DNA from: Thiocystis violascens
Lineage (GTDB): Bacteria; Pseudomonadota; Gammaproteobacteria; Chromatiales; Chromatiaceae
Length of the DNA stretch: 64,000 bases
Direction: 5' to 3'
Assembly (NCBI GenBank): GCA_020721065.1
Contig: DYNM01000002.1
Span: 111,823 to 175,822 of the forward strand
Part shown: piece after piece, positions 48,028 to 59,231 of the stretch
Position numbering within the stretch: position 1 is the first letter of the stretch
How the letters are laid out: each line of letters starts with the position of its first letter
The notes under the pieces: model-generated
The model's input: only the letters and a program-made list of their open reading frames with translations
Told to the model about the DNA's origin: nothing
Databases searched by the model: none
Translations under genes and position numbers: made by a program

Positions 48028-48117
48028 TGGCGGAGAGAGAGGGATTCGAACCCTCGATAGGGATTAACCTATACACACTTTCCAGGCGTGCTCCTTAAGC
48101 CTCTCGGACATCTCTCC
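48028..48117 (-). tRNA. tRNA-Ser (anticodon GGA)
   Basis: A 90-nt class II tRNA with encoded CCA. The acceptor is GGAGAGA/TCTCTCC, the anticodon loop CTGGAAA gives anticodon GGA, the long variable arm is TATAGGTTAATCCCTATC and the T loop is GGTTCGAATCC. It lies upstream of the mrp operon on the same strand, 214 bp away. Confidence 0.95.
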
Positions 48118-48353
48118 AGCAAGTCACTGAGTGGTTTAATTCAAGTCTCACTCAGGCGGCGCAAGATACACGATCAACTGCCTGCTTTCAAATTAAGCTG
48201 ACTCCCAAATCAAGTTTAGGCGCTAAATCATTGATTTTCAAAGCAATCAAAACGTGATGATCTGGTCACAAGTTGCGTTAATATCGCGTGCAGACGTCTT
48301 CCGGCGGTCACGCGCCTCAACCCACTCAAATCACGCGCCGACAGGTTGCTACC

Positions 48354-49925
48354 ATGAAAATCAATTTACCGGTCACGACGCGAGAAAACGATTACCCCGC
48401 GTCGATGGTTCTCGTTTCAACCACCGATCCCAAGGGCATCATCACCTATTGCAACAAGCCATTTATTGAGATCAGCGGTTTCACGGAAGCCGAACTCATC
48501 GGCACCAGTCATAACCTCGTGCGCCATCCCGACATGCCCGCAGCAGCGTTTAAGGATTTATGGGCTACGCTCAAACAGGGCAAACCTTGGCGCAAATTGG
48601 TGAAAAATCGCTGCAAAAATGGCGATTATTATTGGGTTGATGCCTACGTCACGCCGGTTTACGAAGGCGACACCCTCATCGGCTATCAATCAGTGCGCAC
48701 CAAACCCAGCCGCGCTCAAATTAACAAAGCCGACCGCCTGTATGCCAGCATCCGCCAACGTCAACTTTCTGATTTACCACGCAAATTGCTACCAACATTC
48801 GGCTGCGGGATGCGGATCAATGGCTCCTTTCTCGCCGTCGGGATTGGCGCACTCATCGCCGGTTGGACGGGCAACATCTGGATCGGTGCTGCAACGCTGG
48901 TTGCCAGCATCGTGTTTGCGCAACTCAGCGCCCGCTCGATTTTTAAGCCAATTCAGCAGTGCGTGAGCGCCGCCAAAAAGATCGCCGCCGGTGATTTGTA
49001 TTTCCCGATTCATGTCGAGAAAAACAACGAGATTTCAGAAATTCTTCAGTCAATCAAAATGTTGCAATCACGTTTAGCAACTGTCATCGGCAAAATTCAA
49101 GACTCCGCCGTCGGCGTCAGCACCGCCGCGCAGCAACTGGGCACCGCTGGAACGGCGACGCATCAGTTAATGGAACAGCAATATCAAGAGACCGATATGG
49201 TTGCCACCGCGATGAATGAGATGTCGATGACGGTGGCAGAAGTCGCTAACAACACCGCTGCTGCTGCGGATGCAGCGCAGCTCGCTCGAACCGATGTGCA
49301 AGCGGGGCGGCGCATCGTGCAGCAAAGTGTGCAGGGAATTCAACAGCTTGCTGATGGAGTGTCGGAAGCGGCGGCGTCGATTCAGCGTTTGGGTGATGCG
49401 TCAGAAAATATCGGCAAAATTTTGGACGTGATTCGCAGCATCGCCGGTCAAACCAACTTGTTGGCGCTCAATGCCGCGATTGAAGCCGCTCGCGCTGGCG
49501 AGGCCGGACGCGGTTTTGCGGTGGTGGCAGATGAAGTGCGCACGCTCGCCCAGCGCACGCAGGATGCCACGCAGGAAATTCAAGCGATGATTGAACGCTT
49601 GCAAGAAGGCACACGCGGGGCAGTGACGGTGATGAAACGGGGACGAGAACAGGCAGAACAAAGTGTGCGCTCGGCAGCCAATACCGATCAATCGCTCACT
49701 TCAATCACGCAGGCAGTGGAACATATTACCGATATGAATACGCAAATTGCCACTGCTGCCGATGAACAAAGCGCGGTGGTTGAAGAAATGAATCGTAATG
49801 TCGAAAGTATTCGTCATCTTTCTGAGCAAACGCTTAAAAGCACCGATACGGTGGTATCCGCAACTCAACACCTGAATCAATTAGCCGTACAACTCTCAAA
49901 ATTAACACATCAATACCGCGTGTAA
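48354..49925 (+). CDS. PAS-containing methyl-accepting receptor (Aer-like)
   Basis: This receptor of about 523 residues starts with a PAS domain ([35 protein letters not shown]) of the type that binds FAD in the aerotaxis receptor Aer. Two adjacent membrane helices ([19 protein letters not shown] and [15 protein letters not shown]) and a HAMP-like segment follow, then an MCP signalling domain ([20 protein letters not shown]). ATG 48354 is preferred over an in-frame upstream start by the AGG box and PAS alignment. No FAD-specific residue was verified. It is convergent with the diguanylate cyclase gene. Confidence 0.9.
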   Translation: MKINLPVTTRENDYPASMVLVSTTDPKGIITYCNKPFIEISGFTEAELIGTSHNLVRHPDMPAAAFKDLWATLKQGKPWRKLVKNRCKNGDYYWVDAYVTPVYEGDTLIGYQSVRTKPSRAQINKADRLYASIRQRQLSDLPRKLLPTFGCGMRINGSFLAVGIGALIAGWTGNIWIGAATLVASIVFAQLSARSIFKPIQQCVSAAKKIAAGDLYFPIHVEKNNEISEILQSIKMLQSRLATVIGKIQDSAVGVSTAAQQLGTAGTATHQLMEQQYQETDMVATAMNEMSMTVAEVANNTAAAADAAQLARTDVQAGRRIVQQSVQGIQQLADGVSEAAASIQRLGDASENIGKILDVIRSIAGQTNLLALNAAIEAARAGEAGRGFAVVADEVRTLAQRTQDATQEIQAMIERLQEGTRGAVTVMKRGREQAEQSVRSAANTDQSLTSITQAVEHITDMNTQIATAADEQSAVVEEMNRNVESIRHLSEQTLKSTDTVVSATQHLNQLAVQLSKLTHQYRV

Positions 49926-49937
49926 TGATGAGCAGCA

Positions 49938-50888
49938 TTAAATAAACGGCATCGTTGCAATCACGCCACTATAGACTTGATTGCGTCCATTCCATTTCGC
50001 ATGATAAAGCGCCGCATCCGCTTGTTTTAATAAATCATCGGATAATTCACCCAGTGTTGGCAATTGCGCTGCAATGCCCGCGCTGACGGTGACATGCGGT
50101 GCGACTGCTGATCGTTCATGGACGATGCCGCGCTCGGCAACCAATTTGCGAAAGCGTTCAGCGACGTGGTGTGCGCCATCACGATCACAGTCCGGCAAAA
50201 TGGCGGCAAATTCCTCACCGCCATAACGCGCTGCCAAGTCATTCGGGCGGCGCACCGCCTCCATTAAACATTGCGCCACTTCGCGCAAACAATCATCACC
50301 AGAACCGTGTCCATAAAAATCGTTGTAATTTTTGAATTGATCAACATCCGCCATAATAAGCGCCAGCGGAATGCGTTCTCGAATTGCGCGTCGCCATTCA
50401 GTTTTGAGCGTTTCATCAAAGCGGCGACGATTAGGAATGCCGGTTAAACCATCGAGTGAGACCAAGGCTTCCAATAAATCAGATTTGCGTTTCAGGGTGA
50501 CGTGCGTGCGCACGCGTGCTCGTAAAATTGAGAGTTCATAGGGTTTGGTAATGTAATCGACTGCGCCGAGATTAAAGCCGCGTTCTTGATCCTGCACTGC
50601 GCCCCGCGCACTCACAAAAATAATTGGGATGTTTTGCGTTTCTGGGGCATCTTTTAGGCGCCGACAGACTTCATAACCATCCATGCCGGGCATCATCACA
50701 TCTAATAAAATTAAATCCGGTTTTTCACTTTGAACGAGCGCCAATGCCTCCGCGCCGGAAGTTGCAAATTGAGTGTCATAATCACGCTCTAATGCCCCGA
50801 GTAAAATTTCGATGTTGTTAGGAACATCATCAACCACGAGAACTGTGGGGCGTTGTAAAAAAGGCTCATTCATCATGTGCGTATTCAC
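49938..50888 (-). CDS. Response regulator with GGDEF diguanylate cyclase domain
   Basis: This 316-residue protein has an N-terminal receiver (VLVVDDVPNNIEILL, phospho-Asp in LILLDVMMPGMDG, Lys in ITKPYEL). A GGDEF domain follows, with the active-site motif as GGEEF (RYGGEEFAAIL) and the dimer segment ANRR-like GIPNRRRFDETLK. It is predicted to make cyclic di-GMP when phosphorylated. The frame begins with GTG directly behind the hybrid-kinase stop; an ATG lies four codons downstream. Coupling to that kinase is likely. Confidence 0.93.
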   Translation of the reverse strand: MNTHMMNEPFLQRPTVLVVDDVPNNIEILLGALERDYDTQFATSGAEALALVQSEKPDLILLDVMMPGMDGYEVCRRLKDAPETQNIPIIFVSARGAVQDQERGFNLGAVDYITKPYELSILRARVRTHVTLKRKSDLLEALVSLDGLTGIPNRRRFDETLKTEWRRAIRERIPLALIMADVDQFKNYNDFYGHGSGDDCLREVAQCLMEAVRRPNDLAARYGGEEFAAILPDCDRDGAHHVAERFRKLVAERGIVHERSAVAPHVTVSAGIAAQLPTLGELSDDLLKQADAALYHAKWNGRNQVYSGVIATMPFI

Positions 50889-53800
50889 TTAGTCGGCACA
50901 AATTTTCTGGCGCAACTGGTCTAAACCAGTGATCGCTTCGCTAAAGCGCAATTGTTGAATTTGTGCGTTGATATCAGCAAAAGGTTGTGCCAGTTCGGTC
51001 ATTTCTAATTCACGATTTAATTCTTGCGCAACGCGCCGCGCTTGTCCTTGTTTTTTTTGCAACATCATGGCTAATCCATCCAGCCGCGGGGCAAGTTGCG
51101 CCCAAGACACCAGACGAACAGACGACGCCACAACTGGCGCTGGTGGCATCTCGATCTCGGCTAACGGACGCGCTGGAATCCAACGCAACAAGGTTTTGGC
51201 AAGCATTAAAGGGATGACAGGTTTGGCCAGATGGTCGCTCATGCCGACCAGTTCAGCCGCTTGGCGATCTTCATCCAGCACGTTGGCGGTCAAGGCGATG
51301 ATCGGCAAGTGTTGTCCAGTCGTGGTGGCGCGAATCGCTCGCGTGGCGGCCAAACCGTCAAGGGTTGGCATTTGTAAATCCATCAACACGGCGTCAAACG
51401 TGTGTTGCGTGATCTTGCTGAGGGCTTCTTGACCATCGTGAGCAGTTTCGACTGCCAAGCCCATTTTGAGCAGCAGTTCTTGGGCGACTAGCAAGTTGGT
51501 TGCGTTGTCTTCTACTAGCAACACTCGCGCCCCGCGAATCGGCTGCATGAGGGTTGCAATCATCGTCGTCAAGTTTTGCGGTGGCACCGCCGTTGCGTGG
51601 TGTCCTTGCAGTTTCAATAGGTTATCAAACAGTTCTGTAGCGCGGAGCGGCTTTTCCAGCACCGCGTCAACCGGCACCAGCGCCCGCTGATGATTGACTT
51701 GCGCCCGCTCCAACGCACTGGTGAGCAACAGCAGCGTCGTCTGCGGCAATACACGTTCGTTCATCAAATGCACGAGCTGCGCTGCCAGCTCCAGCCCGGC
51801 GTTGGCAGGAAGTTTCGAGTCAATCAGCACGCATTCAAACGGCTCTCCCGCCTGCTGCGCCGTCATCAGCGCCGCCAATCCAGCTTCTGTTGCTTCTGCC
51901 AGCGTGACTGGAAATCCCCAGCCGTGCAGCGTGTCGCGCAACAGTTGGCGAGACGTTTCCTGCGCATCTATCACTAACGTCTTGAGGGGGCGCAATTGTT
52001 GCGGATCACGGCGCATCTGCGTCGTCGCTGTCGCACGTCCCACCTGCGCGGTGAAGCTAAAAGTGCTGCCCTGCCCGAACTGGCTGCTAACGTTGATCGT
52101 GCCGCCCATCAATTCTACCAAGCGTTTGCTGATCGTCAGCCCCAAACCAGTGCCACCGTAACGGCGTGTGGTTGACGCATCGGCTTGTTGAAATGGTTGA
52201 AACAGCCGCTCGCACTGTTCGGGCGTCAAGCCAATGCCGGTATCGCGCACACTCACTTGTAACTGCACAGCATCGGCCGTCATCCCACAGTCAAGCGTCA
52301 CCTGCACCTCACCGTGAGCGGTGAATTTGACCGCGTTGCCGACTAAATTGTTGATGACTTGACCTAAGCGCAACGGATCGCCACGCAATAACGGTGGCAC
52401 GGTGGGCATGATTTGAAAATATAGTGCAATACCCTTTTTTTCTGCTTCCAAGCCAAACAAACCATCTAGGTTATTTAATAAATCATCAACTGCAAATTCA
52501 ATCTCATCCAGATTTAAGCGTCCGGCATCAATTTTTGAATAGTCCAAAATATCATTTAATACTCCCAGCAAAGCGCGTGAAGAAGTGTCAATTTTATTGA
52601 GGTAATCGCGCTGGCGCGGATTTAATTCGGTGTCAAGTAATAATTGTGATAAGCCAATGACTGCATTCATTGGCGTGCGAATTTCATGGCTCATATTGGC
52701 GAGAAATTCACTTTTAGCGCGATTGGCATGATCGGCTGCATCTCGCGCTTGCCGCAGCACGGTTTCAGTGTCGTGTTGGGCGGTGATGTCGCGGTTAATG
52801 CCCACTAAGCGCAGCGGTTGTCCGTTGTGATCACGTTCATACAGCGCGACGGCGTGAATGTAGCGAAGACCACCATCAAGGCGAATGATCCGAAACGAGT
52901 AATCAAAGGTTTCTTCTTGTTTTAACGCAGTTGCTAACGCGATTTCCACTGCGGGTAAATCATCAGGATGGCAGCGCGAGCGCCAAAATTGGTAATCCAA
53001 TTCGTGCTGTACATCGACATCGCGCAGGCCGTGAATCTCGCACATCCGCTGATCCCAAATCACGCGGTCTGCTGCCAGCTCCCAAATCCAGATGCCGATG
53101 GCGGAAGCGCGGGTGGCGAGTAATAAGCGGTCGCGGGTTTGGCGAATATCGTCTTCAACCTGTTTTTGTTCAGTCACGTCGTCATACACGGCGACGACTT
53201 TGCCAGATGACAAACGATAAACGTAATTCTCGCGCCAGCCGATGATGCGGTGATCTTGATACAGCCGCAGCGGTAATTCTTCGGGAGCGCCGGTTTTCCA
53301 CACGCGCTGGAATACGTCGAGCAGACCAAAGTCACGCACACCGGGAAACAGCGTCGTTACTCGTTGTCCGATCAAGGTTGAGCGCGACAGCTTTTCCATG
53401 CGTTCGACGGCGGGATTGACATCGTGAAAGATGAAATCTGCACCATGATCAACGGCTTCATACACCACCACGCCGCTGCTCATGCGCTCGAAAATCTGGC
53501 GAAAATGTTCTTCAGCGCGATGATGTTCGCGCACCGATTGCGCCAGCTTGGCTAACAGGTAATAACTGGAACCGAGGTAGGCAAACCAGCGGAGCAGATG
53601 CCACCACCACCAATGCGCATCCCACATGCTGGAGTTGATAAATAAAATTCCAGACGCGCCGAGTAAAGCGCACAGCGCAGCGAATTGGCGGTAATAACTG
53701 TCTTCAATGCGGCGATATAAACTGCAAAAGCGGATGGAAGCGAGTAATAACAAGACTCCGCCCGCGAAATGTAACCATGTTGCTAATGGTGTGAAATTGC

Positions 53801-54311
53801 CATCTGGCGCTAATAACAGGAGCTGTTGTTGTTCCAACCAGAACCCAATCACGCCCCCGCTGGCAATGACGACTAACACTGCCCACAGAATGCGCCAGCG
53901 TTGCTGTCCGACGTTGGCTTGACCGAACGGAAGATAAATGGTGGCGAATAACAAGCCGCCGCCGAGCGCCGCCAAACTGCTCGTCCACACCAATGTTTGC
54001 CCTGGTTCCAGCATTGCGTGTCCGGCATTAAACAAACCACTGCCAAACAAACCCATCGGAATGGCGACTGGTAACTTCGCCATGTCGTTTTGTTTTGCGA
54101 AAAAGACGATCAAGGTTGCAACCGTCAGCATGATGGTTGCGCCCGCTGATTCTAAAACTGCGTGAGTGGTGAGGCTGTGCCAAAACCAGCCGTTGGGTAT
54201 CCACCACGCGATCAAGGCGACGCCGATGGGCATGATGATAGGAATTGCGCCTTGTTTGAAACAAGAAATCGCGCAACTGTTTAATTTGTCAATCGGGTTG
54301 GTATTGCGCAT
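50889..54311 (-). CDS. Hybrid sensor histidine kinase
   Basis: About 1140 residues. The N-terminal half has seven or eight membrane helices in a MASE-like array, then two PAS domains (about 280-400 and 410-535). A HisKA domain with the phospho-His in [15 protein letters not shown] comes next, then the ATPase ([28 protein letters not shown]). Two receiver domains follow. The first lacks the N-terminal acidic pair ([10 protein letters not shown]), while the second is complete ([23 protein letters not shown]). The start is uncertain: ATG 54311 or 54380. It is likely the kinase for the downstream GGDEF regulator. Confidence 0.92.
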   Translation of the reverse strand: MRNTNPIDKLNSCAISCFKQGAIPIIMPIGVALIAWWIPNGWFWHSLTTHAVLESAGATIMLTVATLIVFFAKQNDMAKLPVAIPMGLFGSGLFNAGHAMLEPGQTLVWTSSLAALGGGLLFATIYLPFGQANVGQQRWRILWAVLVVIASGGVIGFWLEQQQLLLLAPDGNFTPLATWLHFAGGVLLLLASIRFCSLYRRIEDSYYRQFAALCALLGASGILFINSSMWDAHWWWWHLLRWFAYLGSSYYLLAKLAQSVREHHRAEEHFRQIFERMSSGVVVYEAVDHGADFIFHDVNPAVERMEKLSRSTLIGQRVTTLFPGVRDFGLLDVFQRVWKTGAPEELPLRLYQDHRIIGWRENYVYRLSSGKVVAVYDDVTEQKQVEDDIRQTRDRLLLATRASAIGIWIWELAADRVIWDQRMCEIHGLRDVDVQHELDYQFWRSRCHPDDLPAVEIALATALKQEETFDYSFRIIRLDGGLRYIHAVALYERDHNGQPLRLVGINRDITAQHDTETVLRQARDAADHANRAKSEFLANMSHEIRTPMNAVIGLSQLLLDTELNPRQRDYLNKIDTSSRALLGVLNDILDYSKIDAGRLNLDEIEFAVDDLLNNLDGLFGLEAEKKGIALYFQIMPTVPPLLRGDPLRLGQVINNLVGNAVKFTAHGEVQVTLDCGMTADAVQLQVSVRDTGIGLTPEQCERLFQPFQQADASTTRRYGGTGLGLTISKRLVELMGGTINVSSQFGQGSTFSFTAQVGRATATTQMRRDPQQLRPLKTLVIDAQETSRQLLRDTLHGWGFPVTLAEATEAGLAALMTAQQAGEPFECVLIDSKLPANAGLELAAQLVHLMNERVLPQTTLLLLTSALERAQVNHQRALVPVDAVLEKPLRATELFDNLLKLQGHHATAVPPQNLTTMIATLMQPIRGARVLLVEDNATNLLVAQELLLKMGLAVETAHDGQEALSKITQHTFDAVLMDLQMPTLDGLAATRAIRATTTGQHLPIIALTANVLDEDRQAAELVGMSDHLAKPVIPLMLAKTLLRWIPARPLAEIEMPPAPVVASSVRLVSWAQLAPRLDGLAMMLQKKQGQARRVAQELNRELEMTELAQPFADINAQIQQLRFSEAITGLDQLRQKICAD

Positions 54312-54520
54312 GGTTTCTCGCTTTAAGCAATCGCTGTTTTTAATCGGATGTAGTTTAACCGCTGCGTTGAATTGACTCATCTATCGCTATTTTGGCGCAC
54401 GGCGTTGAGGATGAACGGCGATGTCACCTATACTTGAGCGGATGCGATGTGCGCCATCACGCACATTTTTTTATGCACCACGCGCTGTCGTGGTGCGGTC
54501 TGGCAAGGAATCTCATCTCC

Positions 54521-55870
54521 ATGTGGACACGTTGGTTTACTCTGAGCTTATTGTTCCTTTGCAGCGGCGTCACGACTAGCCAAGCTGAGGATTTAATTCA
54601 AATTTATGACATCGCCGTCGAAAATGATCCGGCGCTGCGCGAGGCAGAACAAACGCTGTTTGCGACCCGCGAAATCAAGCCACAAGCGCAGGCGTTGTTG
54701 TTGCCGAGCGTGGCGGTGAGCGGCGAGGTGCAGCAGCAAAACGTTGAAAGTACTGGCAACGGTACCTTTGGGCGCTTTGAGCGCACGGATCGCTATAGCA
54801 CCCAAAATGCACAAGCGGTATTCAAACAATCGGTATTCAATCGCGCCAATTGGATGACCTTGCAACAGTCAGATCATATTATTGCGCAGGCAGAAGCGGA
54901 ATATCGCAATACGCAAATTGAATTGATGGTGAAAACCACTGAAGCCTATTTTAATGTGTTACGCGCTGCCGATGCAGTGACGGTACAAGAAGCGTTATTA
55001 CGGGCAAATGAGCGCCAATTGGAACAATCTAAACAACGCTTTGAAGTGGGCTTGGTGGCAATTACGGATGTGAATGAAAGTCAGGCGGCATTTGATCGCT
55101 CCCGCGCTGATGTCATCACCAGTAAAAATGTGTTGAATCGGGTGTGGGAGGCGTTACGCGCCATCGTTGGTCCGATCAAGCTGCCGCTGGCGCGACTGGG
55201 TGAACAGTTGCCGTTGTCGCCGCCGGAGCCGAATGACATCACGACTTGGGCGGAGACGGCGCTGCGCGGCAACTTTGGCATCATCGCTGCGAGTGAAGCG
55301 GCCAATGCTGCGAAGGGCAAAATCGACATCGAACGCTCCGGGCATTATCCGACCGTCAGTATGCAGGCGGGCTATGACTTGTCGCGCTCGGGGGCGGAAT
55401 ACAACACGGATGCGGATACGGGTTTTGTGGGGTTATCGGTGAATGTGCCGATTTTTCAAGGCGGTAGCGTCACCTCGCGCACGCGGCAAGCCGGTTTCCA
55501 ATATCGCGCTGCGCAAGATCGTTTGGATCAAGTACGGCGGCTGGTGGATCAGCAGGTGAAAGATGCGTTTCGCGGCATTTTGACCAGCATTGAAGACATC
55601 CGCGCTCGCCAAGCAGCGGTGGTGTCGGCGCGGTCGGCGCTGGAATCCACGCAGGCCGGTTTGGAAGTGGGCACGCGGACGCAGGTTGATGTGCTCAATG
55701 CGCAGCGCAATTTGTTTCAAGCCGAATTTGATTACATGGATGCGCGTTACAACTACATCATCAACGGCGTCAAGCTGCATCAAGCGACCAGCACGCTCAC
55801 CCGCGACGTGTTAGAAAAAGGCAATGCGTGGCTCAATCCTGCTGACGTTGTCCCCCCACCGGCGAGCTAA
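54521..55870 (+). CDS. TolC-family outer membrane channel protein
   Basis: This protein of about 449 residues has a signal peptide (LSLLFLCSGVTTSQA) and two OEP repeats of long helices. TolC-like features are IYDIAVENDPALREAEQTL at the start and ALESTQAGLEVGTRTQVDVL late in the second repeat. An AAGGAA box 11 bp before ATG 54521 supports this start. It forms the outer membrane exit duct of type I secretion or efflux systems; no partner genes are adjacent. It is followed 3 bp later by aroC. Confidence 0.92.
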   Translation: MWTRWFTLSLLFLCSGVTTSQAEDLIQIYDIAVENDPALREAEQTLFATREIKPQAQALLLPSVAVSGEVQQQNVESTGNGTFGRFERTDRYSTQNAQAVFKQSVFNRANWMTLQQSDHIIAQAEAEYRNTQIELMVKTTEAYFNVLRAADAVTVQEALLRANERQLEQSKQRFEVGLVAITDVNESQAAFDRSRADVITSKNVLNRVWEALRAIVGPIKLPLARLGEQLPLSPPEPNDITTWAETALRGNFGIIAASEAANAAKGKIDIERSGHYPTVSMQAGYDLSRSGAEYNTDADTGFVGLSVNVPIFQGGSVTSRTRQAGFQYRAAQDRLDQVRRLVDQQVKDAFRGILTSIEDIRARQAAVVSARSALESTQAGLEVGTRTQVDVLNAQRNLFQAEFDYMDARYNYIINGVKLHQATSTLTRDVLEKGNAWLNPADVVPPPAS

Positions 55871-55873
55871 TTC

Positions 55874-56959
55874 ATGTCTGGTAATAGTTTTGGAAAACTG
55901 TTTGTCGTCACCGGCTTTGGTGAAAGTCACGGCGCGGCGCTCGGCGGCATCGTTGACGGGTGTCCGCCCGGCTTGGCATTGAGTGCTGCTGATTTGCAAC
56001 GTGATTTAGATCGCCGCAAACCGGGGCAATCGCGCCACACCACGCAGCGCCGGGAGTCGGATACGGTGGAGATTCTGTCGGGCGTGTTTGAAGGGCGCAC
56101 GACCGGCACTCCGATTGGGCTGTTGATTCGCAACGAAGATCAACGCTCAAAAGATTACGCCGAGATCGCCACCCGCTATCGCCCCGGTCATGCGGATTAC
56201 ACCTACGATCAAAAATATGGGATGCGCGATTATCGTGGCGGCGGACGAGCGTCGGCGCGGGAGACGGCGATTCGCGTAGCAGCGGGCGCGATTGCCAAGA
56301 AATATCTGGCGGAACGCTGCGGAGTGCAGATTCGCGGTTATTTGTCGCAACTCGGCGAGCTGCGCCCCCAGCAGTTTGCTTGGGAAGAAATTGATCGCAA
56401 TCCGTTTTTTTGGCCGTGCGCAGCGACGGTGGGCGAGTTGGAAACCTTCATGGACGCGCTGCGTAAAGAAGGCAATTCGATAGGTGCTGCGGTGACGGTG
56501 ACGGCGACGGGAATGCCGACTGGCTTGGGTGAGCCGATTTTTGACCGACTGGATGCGGACATTGCCCACGCGCTGATGAGCATTAACGCAGTCAAAGGCG
56601 TGGAGATTGGCGCTGGATTTGGCTGCATCACCCAACGCGGCACCGAGCATCGGGACGAGCTGACGCCAGACGGGTTTTTATCCAATCACGCTGGCGGCAT
56701 CTTGGGCGGGATTTCCTCCGGTCAAGACCTGATTGCCCGCATCGCGCTCAAACCCACCTCCAGCATTCGCCTGCCGGGGCGCACCATCGACACGCAGGGG
56801 CAAGCAACCGAAGTCATCACCACCGGTCGCCATGATCCATGCGTGGGGATTCGGGCGACGCCGATTGCGGAAGCAATGCTGGCGCTGGTTGTGATGGATC
56901 ACTTTTTACGCCACCGCGCCCAGAATGCGGATGTCATTCCGCCGACGACGGCGATTTGA
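55874..56959 (+). CDS. aroC: Chorismate synthase
   Basis: AroC makes chorismate from EPSP with reduced FMN, the last common step of aromatic synthesis. The 361-residue protein has [16 protein letters not shown] at its start, [29 protein letters not shown] and the C-terminal RHDPCVG. It is complete in length and motifs. It sits 3 bp after the tolC-like gene, probably in the same transcript. Confidence 0.97.
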   Translation: MSGNSFGKLFVVTGFGESHGAALGGIVDGCPPGLALSAADLQRDLDRRKPGQSRHTTQRRESDTVEILSGVFEGRTTGTPIGLLIRNEDQRSKDYAEIATRYRPGHADYTYDQKYGMRDYRGGGRASARETAIRVAAGAIAKKYLAERCGVQIRGYLSQLGELRPQQFAWEEIDRNPFFWPCAATVGELETFMDALRKEGNSIGAAVTVTATGMPTGLGEPIFDRLDADIAHALMSINAVKGVEIGAGFGCITQRGTEHRDELTPDGFLSNHAGGILGGISSGQDLIARIALKPTSSIRLPGRTIDTQGQATEVITTGRHDPCVGIRATPIAEAMLALVVMDHFLRHRAQNADVIPPTTAI

Positions 56960-56962
56960 GTC

Positions 56963-57093
56963 GTAGGTTGGGTTGCCGCTGTTGGCAACCCAACACGCCA
57001 ACATCACCGCGATTGAATTGCACCGCCCGCGCACAAGCGAGGTGATTTTTTCATACTTTGCAGTTGGGTTGACTGCGTCAACCCAACCTACGA
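56963..57093. repeat. Composite palindromic element, copy 2
   Basis: Palindrome GTTGGGTTGCC-GCTGTT-GGCAACCCAAC (56967-56994) and palindrome GTTGGGTTGAC-TGC-GTCAACCCAAC (57063-57087) are separated by about 68 bp. It is copy 1 (8749-8884) in inverted orientation. It fills the aroC to MFS gap. Confidence 0.75.
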
Positions 57094-57136
57094 TTGCTGA
57101 CAACTTCTCCCCCCAACGGTCAATTAAAAACACTCC

Positions 57137-58312
57137 TTGAACGCAATTCCCTATTGGCGCTTATCCGCGTATTACCTCTTCTATTTTGCCTCCCTCGGCG
57201 CACTTGTTCCGTATTGGGGGTTGTATCTCCAAGCGCAAGGATTTGAGGCGCTGGCAATTGGGCAATTATTAGCCCTGCTTTCTGCCACCAAAATCATCGC
57301 TCCAATGGTTGGCGGCGCACTCGTCGATCACAGCGGACAACGAATGCCACTGGTACGTTATGCCGCGTTTGGTGCGGCATTCACGTTTGGCACCGTATTG
57401 ATTGCGCACGGCTTTTGGCAAATGACGGCAGCGATGCTGCTATTCAGCTTTTTTTGGAATATGTCATTGCCGCAAGTGGAAGCCGTCACCTTCAATCATC
57501 TGCATTTACAACCGTCGCGTTATGCACTGATTCGGCTGTGGGGATCAATTGGTTTTATTGTGATTGTGGCGCTGCTCGGTTGGCGACTGCGCCAAGATGA
57601 CGTGACGATTATTCCGCTGTGGATTTTTGGATTATTTATTGGCGTGTGGCTGAGTGCGTTATTCATTCCAGACAGCGCCCCGATAGAAAATCATCAAGCC
57701 CCCGTATCATTGCGCAGTTTATTAACTCATCCGGCAACTATTGCATTTTTTGCCGCTTGTTTTTTAATGCAGCTCAGTCACGGTATTTATTACGCTTTTT
57801 ATTCAATTCATTTGCAAGAAGCTGGATATTCTAGTGTAGCGATTGGCGCATTATGGGCGCTCGGTGTGATTGCAGAAGTGGTGATTTTTTTAATCGTACC
57901 GCGCTTGCTTGATCATTTCGGAGCGCGGCATGTTTTATTATGGAGTTTGCTATTTGCCAGCGGACGGTGGCTACTGATTGGCGCATTCGTGGAATGGCTG
58001 CCCATTCAAATTGTTGCGCAATTACTCCACGCATTGAGCTTTGGCACTTTTCACGCTGCCGCGATTCATCATGTTCATCATGTTTTTTCTGGGCGCACAC
58101 AAGGGCGCGGACAGGCGCTGTATAACAGCCTCAGTTTTGGCGCAGGCGGTGCTGCCGGCAGTTTGATCGGCGGTTTATTGTGGACGGACGCGGGCGCGGC
58201 GCTGACCTTCGGCGTGGGCGCAGCCGCAGCCGCACTAGGCTGGGTGCTGGTATGGCGCGGAATGACGCCTGAAACGAATAACCTTTCTATTCAAGCTAGG
58301 AAAACTTTTTAA
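57137..58312 (+). CDS. MFS transporter, HcaT/LacY-like
   Basis: This 391-residue carrier has twelve membrane helices, of the MFS_1-like group containing the E. coli phenylpropionate carrier HcaT. Typical segments are YYLFYFASLGALVPYWGLYL, GGALVDHSGQRMPLVRY and LRLWGSIGF-like LIRLWGSIGFIV. The C-terminal half has HAAAIHHVHHVF. A TTG at 57137 is the apparent start, 44 bp after the palindromic element. The substrate is unknown. Confidence 0.87.
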   Translation: MNAIPYWRLSAYYLFYFASLGALVPYWGLYLQAQGFEALAIGQLLALLSATKIIAPMVGGALVDHSGQRMPLVRYAAFGAAFTFGTVLIAHGFWQMTAAMLLFSFFWNMSLPQVEAVTFNHLHLQPSRYALIRLWGSIGFIVIVALLGWRLRQDDVTIIPLWIFGLFIGVWLSALFIPDSAPIENHQAPVSLRSLLTHPATIAFFAACFLMQLSHGIYYAFYSIHLQEAGYSSVAIGALWALGVIAEVVIFLIVPRLLDHFGARHVLLWSLLFASGRWLLIGAFVEWLPIQIVAQLLHALSFGTFHAAAIHHVHHVFSGRTQGRGQALYNSLSFGAGGAAGSLIGGLLWTDAGAALTFGVGAAAAALGWVLVWRGMTPETNNLSIQARKTF

Positions 58313-58333
58313 TAATACGATCATCATTGTTGT

Positions 58334-58369
58334 ACTAAAAAACTGTGCTTTGTGGCAACAGTTTTTAGT
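58334..58369. terminator. Convergent terminator between the MFS gene and cysZ
   Basis: ACTAAAAAACTGT pairs with ACAGTTTTTAGT with one bulge across a short loop. The A and T runs serve both directions, as expected between convergent genes. Confidence 0.6.
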
Positions 58370-58378
58370 CAAAATGAG

Positions 58379-59113
58379 TTAAACGTTAGTAGCAGGTTTT
58401 AATTCGCGTACCCACAGTATTGTTGCTCCCGCTACTGCGCTTGGCATCACAATAAAGTTAATGATCGGCACCATTCCCAATAACGCCACTGTTCCACCAA
58501 AACTCACACTTAATCCGCGCCGCTGGCGCAATTTGTCGCGCAATTCAATAAAGGTTACGCCGTGATTGCTCATAGGATATTCCGCGTATTCAACCGCCAG
58601 CATCCATGCGGTGTATAAAAACCACAGTATGGGACCAATGACCGGAAGAAATAACAGTAATAAAAAGGGAATCATCCATTTGAGGGAATACAGTATTTTG
58701 CTGAATTCAGAGCCAAGTGTTGGCAAGAGTTCTGCAATCCAAGTAGTCGTGTTGGCATTATTTTCCAGCGGCTGTCCCGTTAGTAACAACTCAACTTTTT
58801 CTGCTAGTAAGCTATTAAATGGAGCAGCGATCAAATTGGCGACTACGCTAAAGCTGTAAAAGACAACAATCAGCAGTAATAGCAAAAATAATGGCCACAG
58901 TAGCCAGTCAAACCATTGCAACCAACTCGGTATCTGTGCGTGCAGATGTGCCATGAGCGTTGCAAATTGTGTTACGCCAATATAAATCGCAATACAAAAA
59001 ACCAGCACGTTCACTAATAACGGTATGATCACAAAGCGCCGTAACTCAGAGCGTGTGATTAACCACATGCCTTCAAATAAATAACTGATGCCACTAAAAG
59101 AGTGTCTATTCAT
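58379..59113 (-). CDS. cysZ: CysZ-like sulfate permease / EI24 domain protein
   Basis: This 244-residue inner-membrane protein of the EI24 family has about four to five helices. It shows GISYLFEGMWLITRSELRRF near the N-terminus, VVANLIAAPFNSLLAEKVE in the middle and a C-terminal EAYHOKI-like segment around MVPIINFIVMPSAVAGAT. CysZ takes up sulfate for cysteine synthesis in E. coli. No other cys gene is nearby, so the assignment rests on homology alone. Confidence 0.88.
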   Translation of the reverse strand: MNRHSFSGISYLFEGMWLITRSELRRFVIIPLLVNVLVFCIAIYIGVTQFATLMAHLHAQIPSWLQWFDWLLWPLFLLLLLIVVFYSFSVVANLIAAPFNSLLAEKVELLLTGQPLENNANTTTWIAELLPTLGSEFSKILYSLKWMIPFLLLLFLPVIGPILWFLYTAWMLAVEYAEYPMSNHGVTFIELRDKLRQRRGLSVSFGGTVALLGMVPIINFIVMPSAVAGATILWVRELKPATNV

Positions 59114-59186
59114 TTGGATGGTGAAACTCCGTGAGAGCAGAACAACGCAAAAGATGATTGTCTAATTGTGTCAGTTTTAGCGCAAT

Positions 59187-59212
59187 AAAAAAGGCGCTCG
59201 CTGCGCCCTTTA
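59187..59212 (-). terminator. Terminator of the PEP-CTERM-like gene
   Basis: On the minus strand, AAAGGGCGC-AGCGA-GCGCC is followed by TTTTTT. It lies 20 bp after the stop of the exported protein gene. Confidence 0.8.
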
Positions 59213-59231
59213 TTTAGCAGAATCATAGCGA

